In this document: positions 8,630 to 17,241 of the stretch, piece by piece
Numbering within the stretch: position 1 is the first letter of the stretch
How the letters are laid out: each line of letters starts with the position of its first letter
Source of the DNA: Bacillota bacterium
GTDB taxonomy: Bacteria; Bacillota; Clostridia; Peptostreptococcales; Anaerovoracaceae
NCBI GenBank assembly: GCA_017417045.1
Contig: JAFPZZ010000045.1
Coordinates: 1 to 36,867, forward strand
Length of the DNA stretch: 36,867 nt
Direction of reading: 5' to 3'
Made by a program: the position numbers and the translations under genes
The notes under the pieces: model-generated
What the model was told of the DNA's origin: nothing
Databases searched by the model: none
What the model saw: only the letters and a program-made list of their open reading frames with translations

Positions 8630-10072
8630 ATGGGATCTGCACAAATCACATATGTGTTTAAAAACACATCGATCCTTATAGCATTCCTGTTCCTGGGAAT
8701 GTTCTTAAGGTCAAAAATTCCATTCTTCAGAAAGCTGCTTCTCCCTGCGGCCGTAATCGGCGGATTCATCCTGCTGCTTCTCGGACCTCAGGTATGGGGC
8801 GACGCGGCGCCGCTTCCCATCCCCAAGGAGTACATCACCACTTGGGCAGCTGTACCGGGAATCTTCATCGTTCCTATATTCGCCGCTGTTCCTCTCGGAA
8901 ACGGCTGGAATGAACCGGAAAAAGATCCGAATGCACCGAAGGAAAAGAAGTTCAAGGCAGGCGCCCCGCTCGGCGAAGCCCTTATCGCTTATGCGTGCTT
9001 CTGCCAGGCAGGCTCTTTCCAGAGCACCTTCGGTCTGTTCTACAACCTGATCTCCAACAAGTTCTTTGGAACCAACCTCTACAACAACTTCGGTTATGAG
9101 CTCGTAGCAGGCTTCTCCGGCGGACACGGAACCGCAGGCGCCGTAGGTAACGTACTCATGAACGCGGGTGTAGAGCACTGGGAGCTTGCACAGTCCGTAG
9201 CCACCACCTTCGCTACTATCGGTCTCATCGGCGGCATCGTCCTCGGCATCGCCTTCATCAACAGGGCGAGCGCCACTGGCATGACCAAGATCCTCGACAA
9301 GCCGGGCGCAATTCCCGACACCGTACTCAGAGGATATGAGCTCGACCGCAGCAAGCAGGAATCCCTCGGACACGAGACCACCCACAACAGCTCCATCGAG
9401 ACCATCACCGTCCACCTCGGACTCTTCATCATCATCACTGCAGTATCCTACTGGGCAAGAGAGTGGTGCGTTGCTCACAACGTTCCCGGACTCTCCTCCA
9501 TCACCGTATGGTTCTACGGTCTGATGATCATGTATCCGGTCAACTGGATCCTCAAGAAGCTCAAGCTGACCTGGCTCTTCGACATGAGACTCAAGAGCAA
9601 GATCACCGGAACCTTCTCCGATATCGCCATCACCGCCGCTATCGCTTCCATGCAGATCAAGGCAGTTATGGCTTACATCGTACCCATCGCCATCATCTCC
9701 GCGGTAGGTTTCGTAGGAACTTACTTCCTGGTAATGAGGTGGTATGTCTGGGCCGTTGGCAAGAAGGACTACCCCGTTGAGAGAGCTATCATCAACTGGG
9801 GCTTCATGACAGGCGTACTTATGACCGGTATGATGCTCCTCAAGATCGCCGACCCGAACTACGATTCCCCGACCCTGAAGGACTTCTCCTTCGCTATGGC
9901 GATCAGCTCCATCACCGGACTCTTCACCTCCCCGATCGGATACTATTTCCTCGGATATCGCTCCACCTTCGATAACTTCGTCTATCATGGAGCGTTCCTG
10001 ATCGCCTACCTCATCGTAGGCTACATCGGCCACATTATGCTGAAGAAGGCCAACCCCGAACAGTTTGAATAA
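8630..10072 (+). CDS. Sodium/glutamate symporter, GltS family
   Basis: A 480-residue polytopic inner-membrane carrier. The first helices (ILIAFLFLGMFLRSKIPFFRKLLLPAAVIGG is split here only by position, about residues 15-46) and the re-entrant GFSGGHGTAGAVG motif (about 165-178) are GltS marks; a second related half follows with the IGYYFLG region near the C terminus. GltS imports glutamate with sodium. A strong AAGGAGGAG site precedes the ATG. Codons are strongly biased to C-ending and GGA forms, which suggests high expression. It lies between the divergent AbgA-like gene and two downstream AbgB-like genes, so import and hydrolysis of glutamate-containing compounds may be linked. A terminator follows. 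Confidence 0.88.
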   Translation: MGSAQITYVFKNTSILIAFLFLGMFLRSKIPFFRKLLLPAAVIGGFILLLLGPQVWGDAAPLPIPKEYITTWAAVPGIFIVPIFAAVPLGNGWNEPEKDPNAPKEKKFKAGAPLGEALIAYACFCQAGSFQSTFGLFYNLISNKFFGTNLYNNFGYELVAGFSGGHGTAGAVGNVLMNAGVEHWELAQSVATTFATIGLIGGIVLGIAFINRASATGMTKILDKPGAIPDTVLRGYELDRSKQESLGHETTHNSSIETITVHLGLFIIITAVSYWAREWCVAHNVPGLSSITVWFYGLMIMYPVNWILKKLKLTWLFDMRLKSKITGTFSDIAITAAIASMQIKAVMAYIVPIAIISAVGFVGTYFLVMRWYVWAVGKKDYPVERAIINWGFMTGVLMTGMMLLKIADPNYDSPTLKDFSFAMAISSITGLFTSPIGYYFLGYRSTFDNFVYHGAFLIAYLIVGYIGHIMLKKANPEQFE

Positions 10073-10140
10073 TAGTTCAACCATCGTCAGCGGAGCCTTA
10101 TAGGCCTGCGGATAGCAGCCTTATCGGCAAAATAGTGAAC

Positions 10141-10180
10141 AACGGCTCTGCTCCCGCCCCGGGAACAGAGCCGTTTTATT
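10141..10180 (+). terminator. Terminator of the gltS-like gene
   Basis: A 10-bp perfect stem (AACGGCTCTG and complement) is followed by TTTATTT. Just downstream, 10190-10210 forms another GC hairpin (GGCC-t-GCGCG/CGCGC-GGCC) without a T run. Confidence 0.88.
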
Positions 10181-10268
10181 TAAAACAAAGGCCTGCGCGC
10201 ACGCGCGGCCTGGAACTCTTACCTAATACATTTTACTGTCACTTGGCGCTGATGCGCGGGAGAGAAAA

Positions 10269-11705
10269 ATGGAAAAGAAAGAAGCATATAAAAAAATAGA
10301 TGATGTGAAGGCACGCATAGAGCAGCTTTCCGACGACATCTGGGCGTGCCCTGAAACGGCCTTCGAGGAATTCGAATCCACGAAGTTCCAGATCGAATGC
10401 CTCAAGGAGCTCGGCTTTGAAGTTACCGAGAACCTTGCGGATATCAAGACCGCGTACAGCGGACGCTGGGGCAGCGGACACCCTGTGATCGGCTTCCTCG
10501 GCGAGTTCGACGCCCTGTCCAGCCTGAGCCAGAAGGCCGGCTGCACGAGCCACGATCCGGTAGTCGAGGGCGGAAACGGCCACGGCTGCGGACACAACCT
10601 CCTTGGAAGCGGCTGCATAGCCGCCGCCTACGGCGTAAAGGAATACCTCAAGGCCACCGGCAAGTCCGGCACGGTCATCTACTACGGCTGCCCCGGTGAG
10701 GAAGGCGGCTCCGGAAAGGCCTTCATGGCAGGCAAAGGCGTATTCGACGAGTGCGATATCGCCCTTCACTGGCATCCGGGCGATTCCTTCTTCGTATACA
10801 ACGGCTCCTACAACGCCAACATCCAGCTTTACTACAGGTTCAAGGGCGTAGCCTCCCACGCCGCCTCCGCCCAGTTCGGACGCAGCGCGCTCGACGCGGT
10901 AGAGCTCATGAACTGCGGCGTGCAGTTCCTCAGGGAGCATATGGACCAGGGATACAGGATCCATTACGCTATCACCGATACCGGCGGATTCTCACCCAAC
11001 GTCGTGCAGCCCAAGGCGGAGGTGCTTTACCTCATCAGAGCCGACAACTCCAAGCACGCGGCTGAGCTCAAGGCCAGGGTCGACAACATCGCCCGCGGCG
11101 CGGCCATGATGACCGACACCGAGATGGAGATGGACTTCATCAAGGCCTGCTCCAACCTCATCCCCGTATCCACCATGAACAAGATGCTCTACAAGAACGC
11201 GGGCGAGGTCCCCATCCCCGAATACACCGAGGAAGACCACAAGTTCGCGAAGGATATCATCGCTTCCTACCAGAACTCCGGAGACAGCCTCGGCAGCTAC
11301 CTCAAGCTGATAGACGCGGATGAGGCCGCCAAGTTCGAAGACAAGAAGGGTTCCGACCTTCACGACTTCCTCCTCCCGATTACCGCCTCCGAGCAGAAGA
11401 GCGGCGGCTCCTCCGACGTAGGCGACGTCAGCCAGGTCTGCCCGACCGGCTTCCTGTACGCCATGACCGTAGCCGCCAACACTCCGGGACACTCCTGGCA
11501 GGAGGTCGCTCAGGGCAAGGCCCCCACAGCCCACAAGGGAATGATGTGGGCAGCGAAGGTACTCTGCGGCACCGCCATCGACTTTATCAACGATCCTGAC
11601 GCCGTAGCTGCCGCCAAGGCTGAGCTGAAGAAGAAGATGGGCGGAGAGAAGTACGTCTGCCCGATCCCCGAAGGCGTTAAGCCCAGAGGCATCAGCAAGC
11701 ACTGA
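10269..11705 (+). CDS. M20 metallohydrolase, AbgB-like (first tandem copy)
   Basis: A 478-residue AbgB-like zinc amidohydrolase. It shows LGEFDALSSLSQKAGC, GNGHGCGHNLLG (metal ligands), YYGCPGEEGGSGKAFM, LHWHPGDS, FGRSALDAVELM, SPNVVQPKAEVLYLIRA, SSDVGDVSQVCP, HSWQEVAQG and the C-terminal YVCPIPEGVKP, close to AbgB of E. coli over its whole length. It probably forms the second subunit of, or substitutes for, a p-aminobenzoyl-glutamate or related N-acyl-amino-acid hydrolase. The ribosome site GGGAGAG is modest and no clear promoter was found. The next gene is a paralogue after a 27-bp gap; both use highly biased codons, consistent with strong expression. Confidence 0.87.
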   Translation: MEKKEAYKKIDDVKARIEQLSDDIWACPETAFEEFESTKFQIECLKELGFEVTENLADIKTAYSGRWGSGHPVIGFLGEFDALSSLSQKAGCTSHDPVVEGGNGHGCGHNLLGSGCIAAAYGVKEYLKATGKSGTVIYYGCPGEEGGSGKAFMAGKGVFDECDIALHWHPGDSFFVYNGSYNANIQLYYRFKGVASHAASAQFGRSALDAVELMNCGVQFLREHMDQGYRIHYAITDTGGFSPNVVQPKAEVLYLIRADNSKHAAELKARVDNIARGAAMMTDTEMEMDFIKACSNLIPVSTMNKMLYKNAGEVPIPEYTEEDHKFAKDIIASYQNSGDSLGSYLKLIDADEAAKFEDKKGSDLHDFLLPITASEQKSGGSSDVGDVSQVCPTGFLYAMTVAANTPGHSWQEVAQGKAPTAHKGMMWAAKVLCGTAIDFINDPDAVAAAKAELKKKMGGEKYVCPIPEGVKPRGISKH

Positions 11706-11732
11706 GAGCGGATCTGAGAAAGGAGAGATATC

Positions 11733-13169
11733 ATGGATAAAAAAGAAGCCTTTAAATTTGTAGACGATATAAGCGCCAGGATAGAAAAGCTCAGCGACGA
11801 TATCTGGGACTGCCCGGAGACCGCATTTGAGGAGTTCGAATCCACCAGGCTCTCTATCGAAGCCCTGAAGGAACTCGGCTTCGAAGTCACCGAGAAGGTC
11901 GCCGGCATCGACACCGCCTACTCCGGAAAATGGGGCAGCGGACATCCCGTGATCGGCTTCCTCGGCGAATACGACGCCCTTTCCAGCATCAGCCAGAAGG
12001 CCGGCTGCGATACTCACCAGCCGGTAGTCGAGGGCGGAAACGGCCACGGCTGCGGACACAACCTCCTCGGAGCAGGATGCATCGCCGCCGCCTACGGACT
12101 CAAGGAATACCTCAAGGCCACCGGAAAGCCGGGCACCGTCATCTACTTCGGCTGCCCCGGTGAGGAAGGCGGCTCGGGCAAGGCCTTCATGGCCGGAGCC
12201 GGAGTGTTCGACGACTGCGATTTCTGCCTGCATTGGCATCCGAGCGACACCAACTGCGTGGACAACAGCTCGACAAACGCCAACATCCAGCTCTACTACC
12301 GCTACACCGGCGTCGCGGCTCACGCGGCCGGAGCGGAGTTCGGACGCAGCGCGCTCGACGCCGTAGAGCTCCTCAACCTCGGAGTCCAGTTCCTCAGAGA
12401 GCATATGGACCCGAACTTCAGGATACACTACGCCATCACCAATACCGGCGGCTTCTCCCCGAACGTCGTACAGCCCAACGCCGAGGTGCTCTACCTCATC
12501 AGGGCCAACAACAACAAGAACGCCGCCGAGCTCAAGGCCAGGGTCGACAGGATAGCCCAGGGCGCGGCCCTCATGACCGACACCAAGCTGGAGATGGACT
12601 TCATTAAGGCCTGCTCCAACTTCGTGCCCCTCAGCACCATGAACGCCGTCATGCAGAAGAACGCCGAAGAGATACCCTTCCCCGAGCTGAGCGAAGAGGA
12701 TCACGCCTTCGCCAAGAGGATGCAGGCAGCCTTCGATCAGTCCGGAGACAGCCTCGCCAGATACCTCGGATATCTCGATCCCGAGGTAGCTGAAAAGTTC
12801 GAGGATAAGCTCGGAAGCGATATAAACAACTTCATGCTCCCGCTCACCCCGATGGAGCAGCACTCCGGCGGATCCTCCGACGTAGGCGACGTCAGCCAGG
12901 TATGCCCTGTCGCATTCCTGAACGGACTCACCCACGCGGCCAATACTCCGGGACACTCCTGGCAGTGGGTCGCCCAGGGCAAGGCTCCACTCGCCCACAA
13001 GGGAATGATCTGGTCTGCAAAGGTCCTCGTAGCTACTGCCATCGACCTCATCAACGATCCCGAGACCGTCGAGAAGGCCAAGGCCGAACTCTCCAAGAAG
13101 ATGGGCGGAGAGAAGTACGCCTGCCCGATCCCCGCAGGCACCAAGCCCAGAGGGATCAGCAAGCACTGA
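11733..13169 (+). CDS. M20 metallohydrolase, AbgB-like (second tandem copy)
   Basis: A 478-residue paralogue of the preceding gene, the same length and collinear throughout, with all the metal and catalytic motifs (LGEYDALSS, GNGHGCGHNLLG, FGCPGEEGGSGKAFM, STDVGDVS replaced by SSDVGDVS). Both proteins end in KPRGISKH. A 47-bp stretch (10557-10603 and 12021-12067) is identical in DNA, which fits recent duplication or gene conversion. The substrate loop differs (HPSDTNCVDNSSTN against HPGDSFFVYNGSYN), which may mean a different substrate. Ribosome site AAGGAGAG. Probably co-transcribed with the first copy. Confidence 0.87.
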   Translation: MDKKEAFKFVDDISARIEKLSDDIWDCPETAFEEFESTRLSIEALKELGFEVTEKVAGIDTAYSGKWGSGHPVIGFLGEYDALSSISQKAGCDTHQPVVEGGNGHGCGHNLLGAGCIAAAYGLKEYLKATGKPGTVIYFGCPGEEGGSGKAFMAGAGVFDDCDFCLHWHPSDTNCVDNSSTNANIQLYYRYTGVAAHAAGAEFGRSALDAVELLNLGVQFLREHMDPNFRIHYAITNTGGFSPNVVQPNAEVLYLIRANNNKNAAELKARVDRIAQGAALMTDTKLEMDFIKACSNFVPLSTMNAVMQKNAEEIPFPELSEEDHAFAKRMQAAFDQSGDSLARYLGYLDPEVAEKFEDKLGSDINNFMLPLTPMEQHSGGSSDVGDVSQVCPVAFLNGLTHAANTPGHSWQWVAQGKAPLAHKGMIWSAKVLVATAIDLINDPETVEKAKAELSKKMGGEKYACPIPAGTKPRGISKH

Positions 13170-13216
13170 AGCCGGCGCTGGATCTAAGCAGCCAGCAACG
13201 CATCTAAACGATTTTA

Positions 13217-13320
13217 GGCGGAGCGCCTTGGGCGCAGCCTAAGCGGCGCTTCGCCGAATACGGTCCGGGCGTTATCCCGGGATCTTATCCGGCAGGCCCC
13301 CTAAAAAGGGGCCTCCGGAT
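13217..13320 (+). other. Block of three consecutive hairpins before the MATE gene
   Basis: Hairpin 1 (13217-13255): GGCGGAGCGCC pairs with GGCGCTTCGCC (one G-T), and TTGGGC pairs inside with GCCTAA. Hairpin 2 (13265-13280): CCGGG/CCCGG. Hairpin 3 (13287-13320): ATCCGG-c-AGGCCCC pairs with GGGGCCT-CCGGAT. None is followed by a T run, so simple termination does not explain them. The block ends 30 bp before the MATE ATG. It could be a structured 5' leader, an mRNA stabiliser or processing site, or a dispersed palindromic repeat. Confidence 0.55.
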
Positions 13321-13350
13321 GTATCAGTTAACACAGCAGGGAGAAAATAA

Positions 13351-14790
13351 ATGTTTGGTTCCCGTAAAAGTCATCTCGATATGACCCAGGGCAGCGCGTC
13401 TAAGCTGCTCATACAATTCGCGATCCCGCTTCTGCTTGGCAATCTCTTCCAGCAGTTCTACAACATGGTGGACGTCTGGGTCGTCGGAAGATACGTCTCC
13501 AACGAGGCCTTCGCGGCAGTAGGGACCGTATCCCCCGCGATAAGCACGCTCATCGCCCTCTTCTTCGGCTTTACCCAAGGTACCGGAATAGTCCTTTCGC
13601 AGTATTTTGGAGCCAAGAACAGGGAAAAGATCCACGAAGCCGTACATACATCCTTCCTCATATCTATATTTTTAGCGTTACTCTTCACCTTCCTCGGCAT
13701 CGCGATGACCCCGGTGCTGCTCAACGCCATGCGCACCCCGGCGGACGTCTTCCCCGAAGCCGCGGCTTATCTGAGGATATACTTCGGCGGCATTACAGGA
13801 CTCATGTTCTACAACCTGTCGGCGGCCATGCTCCGCTCGGTTGGCGATTCCGGCCGCCCGTTCAGATATCTGGTCATATCCCAGATCATCAATATCATCC
13901 TTGACCTGGTGTTCGTCATCGCCTTCCACATGGGAGTCGCGGGAGTAGCCTGGGCCACCATAATAGCCCAGCTGGTCTCCGCCGTGCTCGGCGTAAGGGC
14001 CCTGCTCACCACGGACGCCCCGATAAGGATCTATCCCAAGGATCTCAAGGTACATTCGGAGATGGCAAAGACTATAATCAACGTCAGCATCCCGGCGGCG
14101 ATCCAGGGCGCCATAGTCAGCATCTCCAACCTCTTCGTCCAGTCCTACATCAACTCCTTCGGCGGAAACGTCATGAGCGGCTACACGGCCTTCCACAAGA
14201 TAGACCAGATCATAATAATGCCGTTCACCTCGATCTCCACCGCGACCGCGACCTTCGTCGGACAGAACCTCGGCGCGGGCCAGGTCGACAGGGCGAAGAA
14301 GGGAGTGCGCACCTCCATAGCCATGTCGTTCGCGATAACCATCGCGCTTGGCGCCCTAGCGATGTTCTTCGCTCCCTCGCTCGTGGCCTTCTTCAACAAG
14401 ACCCCCGGAGTCATAGAGTACGGAACTCTGTTCCTAAGATGGATAACCCCCTTCTACCTCTGCTCCTGCGTCAACCACATCGAGGCCTCCGCGATGCGCG
14501 GAGCCGGGGACACGAAGACCCCGATGCTCCTCATGACCTCCACCTACGTCGCCGCGAGGCAGGTGTTCATGTTCATCATGGCCAACTTCATCTGCAACGA
14601 GCCGCTTCCGGTCATCATGGGCTATCCGTTCAGCTGGGCGGTATGCACGGTGCTCACGATCATCGCATATCACCGCATGGACATGAGCAAGACCAGGATA
14701 GTCAAGGAGAGCGAGAACAGGGCGAAAGCAGCCGCGGCCGAAGGTACTGCGCCTGAGGAGGCTGAAGGCAGCGACGATGAAGAAAAGTAA
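13351..14790 (+). CDS. MATE family multidrug/metabolite exporter
   Basis: A 479-residue twelve-helix membrane protein. The first half starts GSASKLLIQFAIPLLLGNLFQQFYNMVDVWVVGRYVSNEAFAAVG in meaning (residues about 10-55), the typical MATE opening with its VDxxxVGR element; the second half repeats it around INSFGGNVMSGYTAFHKI and ALGAGQ-like NLGAGQVDRAKKG. MATE proteins export cationic drugs or metabolites with Na+ or H+. The C terminus is a charged, acidic tail. It sits between AbgB-like hydrolases and an amidohydrolase, so it may export a hydrolysis product, though this is inference. The leader contains three hairpins. Ribosome site GGGAG. Confidence 0.9.
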   Translation: MFGSRKSHLDMTQGSASKLLIQFAIPLLLGNLFQQFYNMVDVWVVGRYVSNEAFAAVGTVSPAISTLIALFFGFTQGTGIVLSQYFGAKNREKIHEAVHTSFLISIFLALLFTFLGIAMTPVLLNAMRTPADVFPEAAAYLRIYFGGITGLMFYNLSAAMLRSVGDSGRPFRYLVISQIINIILDLVFVIAFHMGVAGVAWATIIAQLVSAVLGVRALLTTDAPIRIYPKDLKVHSEMAKTIINVSIPAAIQGAIVSISNLFVQSYINSFGGNVMSGYTAFHKIDQIIIMPFTSISTATATFVGQNLGAGQVDRAKKGVRTSIAMSFAITIALGALAMFFAPSLVAFFNKTPGVIEYGTLFLRWITPFYLCSCVNHIEASAMRGAGDTKTPMLLMTSTYVAARQVFMFIMANFICNEPLPVIMGYPFSWAVCTVLTIIAYHRMDMSKTRIVKESENRAKAAAAEGTAPEEAEGSDDEEK

Positions 14791-14827
14791 AAGTCAGATA
14801 ATTCTCTCAAACGAAAGGAGATAGATC

Positions 14828-15997
14828 ATGCTAGCACTCACAAACGGAAAACTGTTCACAGTGACGGGCGGCGTCATCGAAAACGGCACCATCCTGATCG
14901 AGGACGGAAAGATCAAGGCCATAGGCGCCGACGTCAAGGTGCCCAGAGGCTCCAAGAAGCTCGACTGCTCCGGCAAATGGGTCACCCCGGGCTTCATCGA
15001 GGCTCACTGCCACGTAGGCATCATGGGCGAGCCCATGAGCAGGCCCGGTCCCCCGAGCGACGTCAACGAGATGACGGATCCCCTCACCCCGTCGATCGAC
15101 GTGCTCGACGGTTTCGACGCCCGCGCCATAGGTTTCAAGTTCGCACGCGAGGCGGGCTTCACCGCGGGCTGCATACTTCCCGGCTCCGCCAACCTCATCG
15201 GCGGCAAGGGCGGCACCTTCAAGTTCAAGAAGGTCTGCACCGTGGAGGAGATGTACATCCCCGGCACCGCGGTAATGAAATTCGCTCTCGGCGAGAACGT
15301 CAAGCTCTACGGCGGCAAGGGCAAGGCCCCGATGACCCGCATGCAGGCGGCGGCTATCACCAGAGAGGCGCTTCAGAAGGCCTGCGAGTACGCCGAGAAG
15401 AAGAAGGCCGATCCCAAGACCCCGACCGATCCCAAGATGGAGGCCCTCGTTCCCGTAGTTGAGGGAAAGATGAAGGCCCGTATCCACGCCCACCGCGTAG
15501 ACGATATCGACACCGCCATCAGGCTCATCCAGGAATTCAAGCTTGACGGCGTGCTCGAGCACTGCACCGAGGGCTTCATGATCGCGGATAAGATCGCGAA
15601 GCTCGGCATCCCTGCTATCATCGGACCCTTCGGCACCGCTTACAGCAAGAGCGAGCTCAACAACCGCAACTGGTGCACCCCGGCCATCCTGAACAAGGCG
15701 GGCTCTCACGTGGCCCTCTGCATGGACGGCGACACCCGCACCAACCTGCTCCCCGGCTACGTAGGCTACGTGATCGCCAAGGGAGGCCTCTCCTGGGAGG
15801 ACGCTCTCGAGGGAGTCACCATCAACGCCGCCAGGATCCTCGATCTGGACGATCGCATGGGCAGCCTCGAGGTGGGCAAGGACGCCGATATCGCCATCTT
15901 CAACGGAGATCCGTTCTGCAACTACACGCTCTGCGATTACACCATCATCGACGGAGAGCTCTATGAGAACGAGAACCTCGTAGTTCCCGAGATCTAG
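14828..15997 (+). CDS. Metal-dependent amidohydrolase (imidazolonepropionase-related)
   Basis: A 389-residue cytosolic amidohydrolase-superfamily protein. The N-terminal small beta domain (LTNGKLFTVTGGVIENGTI) leads into PGFIEAHCHVG, where the HxH pair binds metal. Later candidates for metal ligands are HAHRVDDID, VLEHCTEGF and the Asp in ALCMDGDTR. The C terminus (GSLEVGKDADIAIFNGDPF) is the usual end of the family. Related proteins act on cyclic amides or dipeptides (prolidase-like, imidazolonepropionase-like); the substrate cannot be named here. It follows the MATE gene by 37 bp with an AAAGGAGA ribosome site and is the last gene before a strong terminator. Confidence 0.85.
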   Translation: MLALTNGKLFTVTGGVIENGTILIEDGKIKAIGADVKVPRGSKKLDCSGKWVTPGFIEAHCHVGIMGEPMSRPGPPSDVNEMTDPLTPSIDVLDGFDARAIGFKFAREAGFTAGCILPGSANLIGGKGGTFKFKKVCTVEEMYIPGTAVMKFALGENVKLYGGKGKAPMTRMQAAAITREALQKACEYAEKKKADPKTPTDPKMEALVPVVEGKMKARIHAHRVDDIDTAIRLIQEFKLDGVLEHCTEGFMIADKIAKLGIPAIIGPFGTAYSKSELNNRNWCTPAILNKAGSHVALCMDGDTRTNLLPGYVGYVIAKGGLSWEDALEGVTINAARILDLDDRMGSLEVGKDADIAIFNGDPFCNYTLCDYTIIDGELYENENLVVPEI

Positions 15998-16023
15998 TTC
16001 GCACGGCTTTCCAAAGCGCAATG

Positions 16024-16058
16024 AAAAACGGGCCCTGCGCCATGCAGGGTCCGTTTTT
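16024..16058. terminator. Bidirectional terminator between convergent genes
   Basis: A 14-bp stem (AAAACGGGCCCTGC with one G-T pair, 5-base loop) has A and T runs on both sides. It serves the amidohydrolase gene (plus) and the TPR gene (minus). Confidence 0.9.
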
Positions 16059-16108
16059 ACGTCTATTATGATCTTTGGCTTTCAGATCGATGCGCTCGAT
16101 CGATACGC

Positions 16109-17155
16109 TTACAGGTCCAGAAGCTCCTCGTTCAGCTCGTCTATCAGATCCTTGAGCTCCCTCTCCTTGGTCAGCTTCTGCTCGATGGTGAAGAAGTATA
16201 CGGCCTTGTCGAGCTCCTCCGCGTCGAGGTACTTCTGCCCGTTCTCCTCCGCTATAGAGACGACCAGCGGATCCGGGCCTTCGGGGATGCCGAATTCCCT
16301 GCAAATCTCCGAAGTCTCCTCTTCCGTGTAGTCGGTCTTCTTTCCGAAGAGCCTGAACTTTATGTACGACATCTCCCTCTGAGCCATGCCGTTCACGTCG
16401 TGATACTTCAGGCTCTTGCGATAGCAGACCAGGGCGGGTTCCCAGGCCTTGTTGGTCAGATAGAAGTGCCCGAGGTATCTGTAGGATTTCGCGAGCATCT
16501 CAGGAGTCGTGGCGACCTTGAAGGTGAATAGCGCTATCTTTTTGTACTCTCCGTTGTCGCCCAGCTCTTTGAGCGTCTCCATGTATTCGAACATGGGCAT
16601 AGGGTTCACGGGGCACCAGTCGATGGCCTTTCTGAAGGACTCGGCCGCCTCCTTGTATTTCCTCGAATCGAAGTTGAAACCGCCGTTTTGGTAGTAGATA
16701 TCCACGTAGGGCAGTTCGGCGCGTCTGAGCCTCTTCTGCGGCTTAAAAAGGGCAACGTAGAGCAGCTCGTCCATAGGCTCCGAGAAGACCTTGTACTCGT
16801 TCTCATCGTCGTCCTGAAAGACGGCCAGCTCCTCGACCTTTCTCACCAGCTCGTCGCTGATCTGGCGGGCGGTGTCGTAGTGGCGCTGGAACTTGTTCAG
16901 CCTTGCCTCCTCGAAGTCCGCTTCCACGCCGCGCCAAGGCTCCTCGCCTTCTTTGAGCGCCCTTTTCTTGGAATCCGCAATGACCTTCGCGTCCGGCGTA
17001 AGCTCGTACATCATCTGGATACAGGATTTCGCGATCTCTCTGCTGTCGAAGTGATCCCTGTATTCAATGATCTGGCCGCGGAGATATTCCCTATCCTTTT
17101 CGACGTCCCCAGTGAGGCCGTTCTTGATCTTCTGCATTACCTGTCCGTAGTTCAT
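16109..17155 (-). CDS. TPR-like repeat protein of unknown function
   Basis: A 348-residue soluble helical protein. No catalytic motif is recognised. Residues around 155-260 form tetratricopeptide-like helix pairs: YYQNGGFNFDSRKYKEAAES and later YRYLGHFYLTNKAWEPALVC carry the spacing of small and aromatic residues expected of TPRs. The rest is highly charged, and an acidic end (LIDELNEELLDL) closes it. TPR proteins usually act as scaffolds; the partner is unknown. The ATG follows an AAAGGGA site. The terminator of the upstream aminotransferase gene ends only about a dozen bases before that site, so expression may need read-through. No convincing promoter of its own was found. Confidence 0.75.
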   Translation of the reverse strand: MNYGQVMQKIKNGLTGDVEKDREYLRGQIIEYRDHFDSREIAKSCIQMMYELTPDAKVIADSKKRALKEGEEPWRGVEADFEEARLNKFQRHYDTARQISDELVRKVEELAVFQDDDENEYKVFSEPMDELLYVALFKPQKRLRRAELPYVDIYYQNGGFNFDSRKYKEAAESFRKAIDWCPVNPMPMFEYMETLKELGDNGEYKKIALFTFKVATTPEMLAKSYRYLGHFYLTNKAWEPALVCYRKSLKYHDVNGMAQREMSYIKFRLFGKKTDYTEEETSEICREFGIPEGPDPLVVSIAEENGQKYLDAEELDKAVYFFTIEQKLTKERELKDLIDELNEELLDL

Positions 17156-17175
17156 TGCGGTCCCTTTCAGTTGAT

Positions 17176-17227
17176 TTAAAACAACGCCGCTCCGCGCCCC
17201 ATGGATCTCGGGACGGCGCGGAGCGGC
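17176..17227 (-). terminator. Terminator after the aminotransferase gene
   Basis: A perfect 13-bp GC stem (GCCGCTCCGCGCC and complement, 17186-17198 with 17215-17227) is followed on the minus strand by TTGTTTTAAA. It lies directly before the TPR gene ribosome site. Confidence 0.85.
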
Positions 17228-17241
17228 TCTTCAAGATGCTG

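Noticed and set aside
10992..13166. A 724-codon open frame on the minus strand across both AbgB-like genes
   Set aside because: It is antisense to two genes with complete family motifs, has no ribosome site or known domain, and arises from the strong codon bias of GC-rich genes.
14831..16021. A 396-codon minus-strand frame over the amidohydrolase gene
   Set aside because: Mirror frame of a real gene, no ribosome site, and it would run across the bidirectional terminator side without its own signals.
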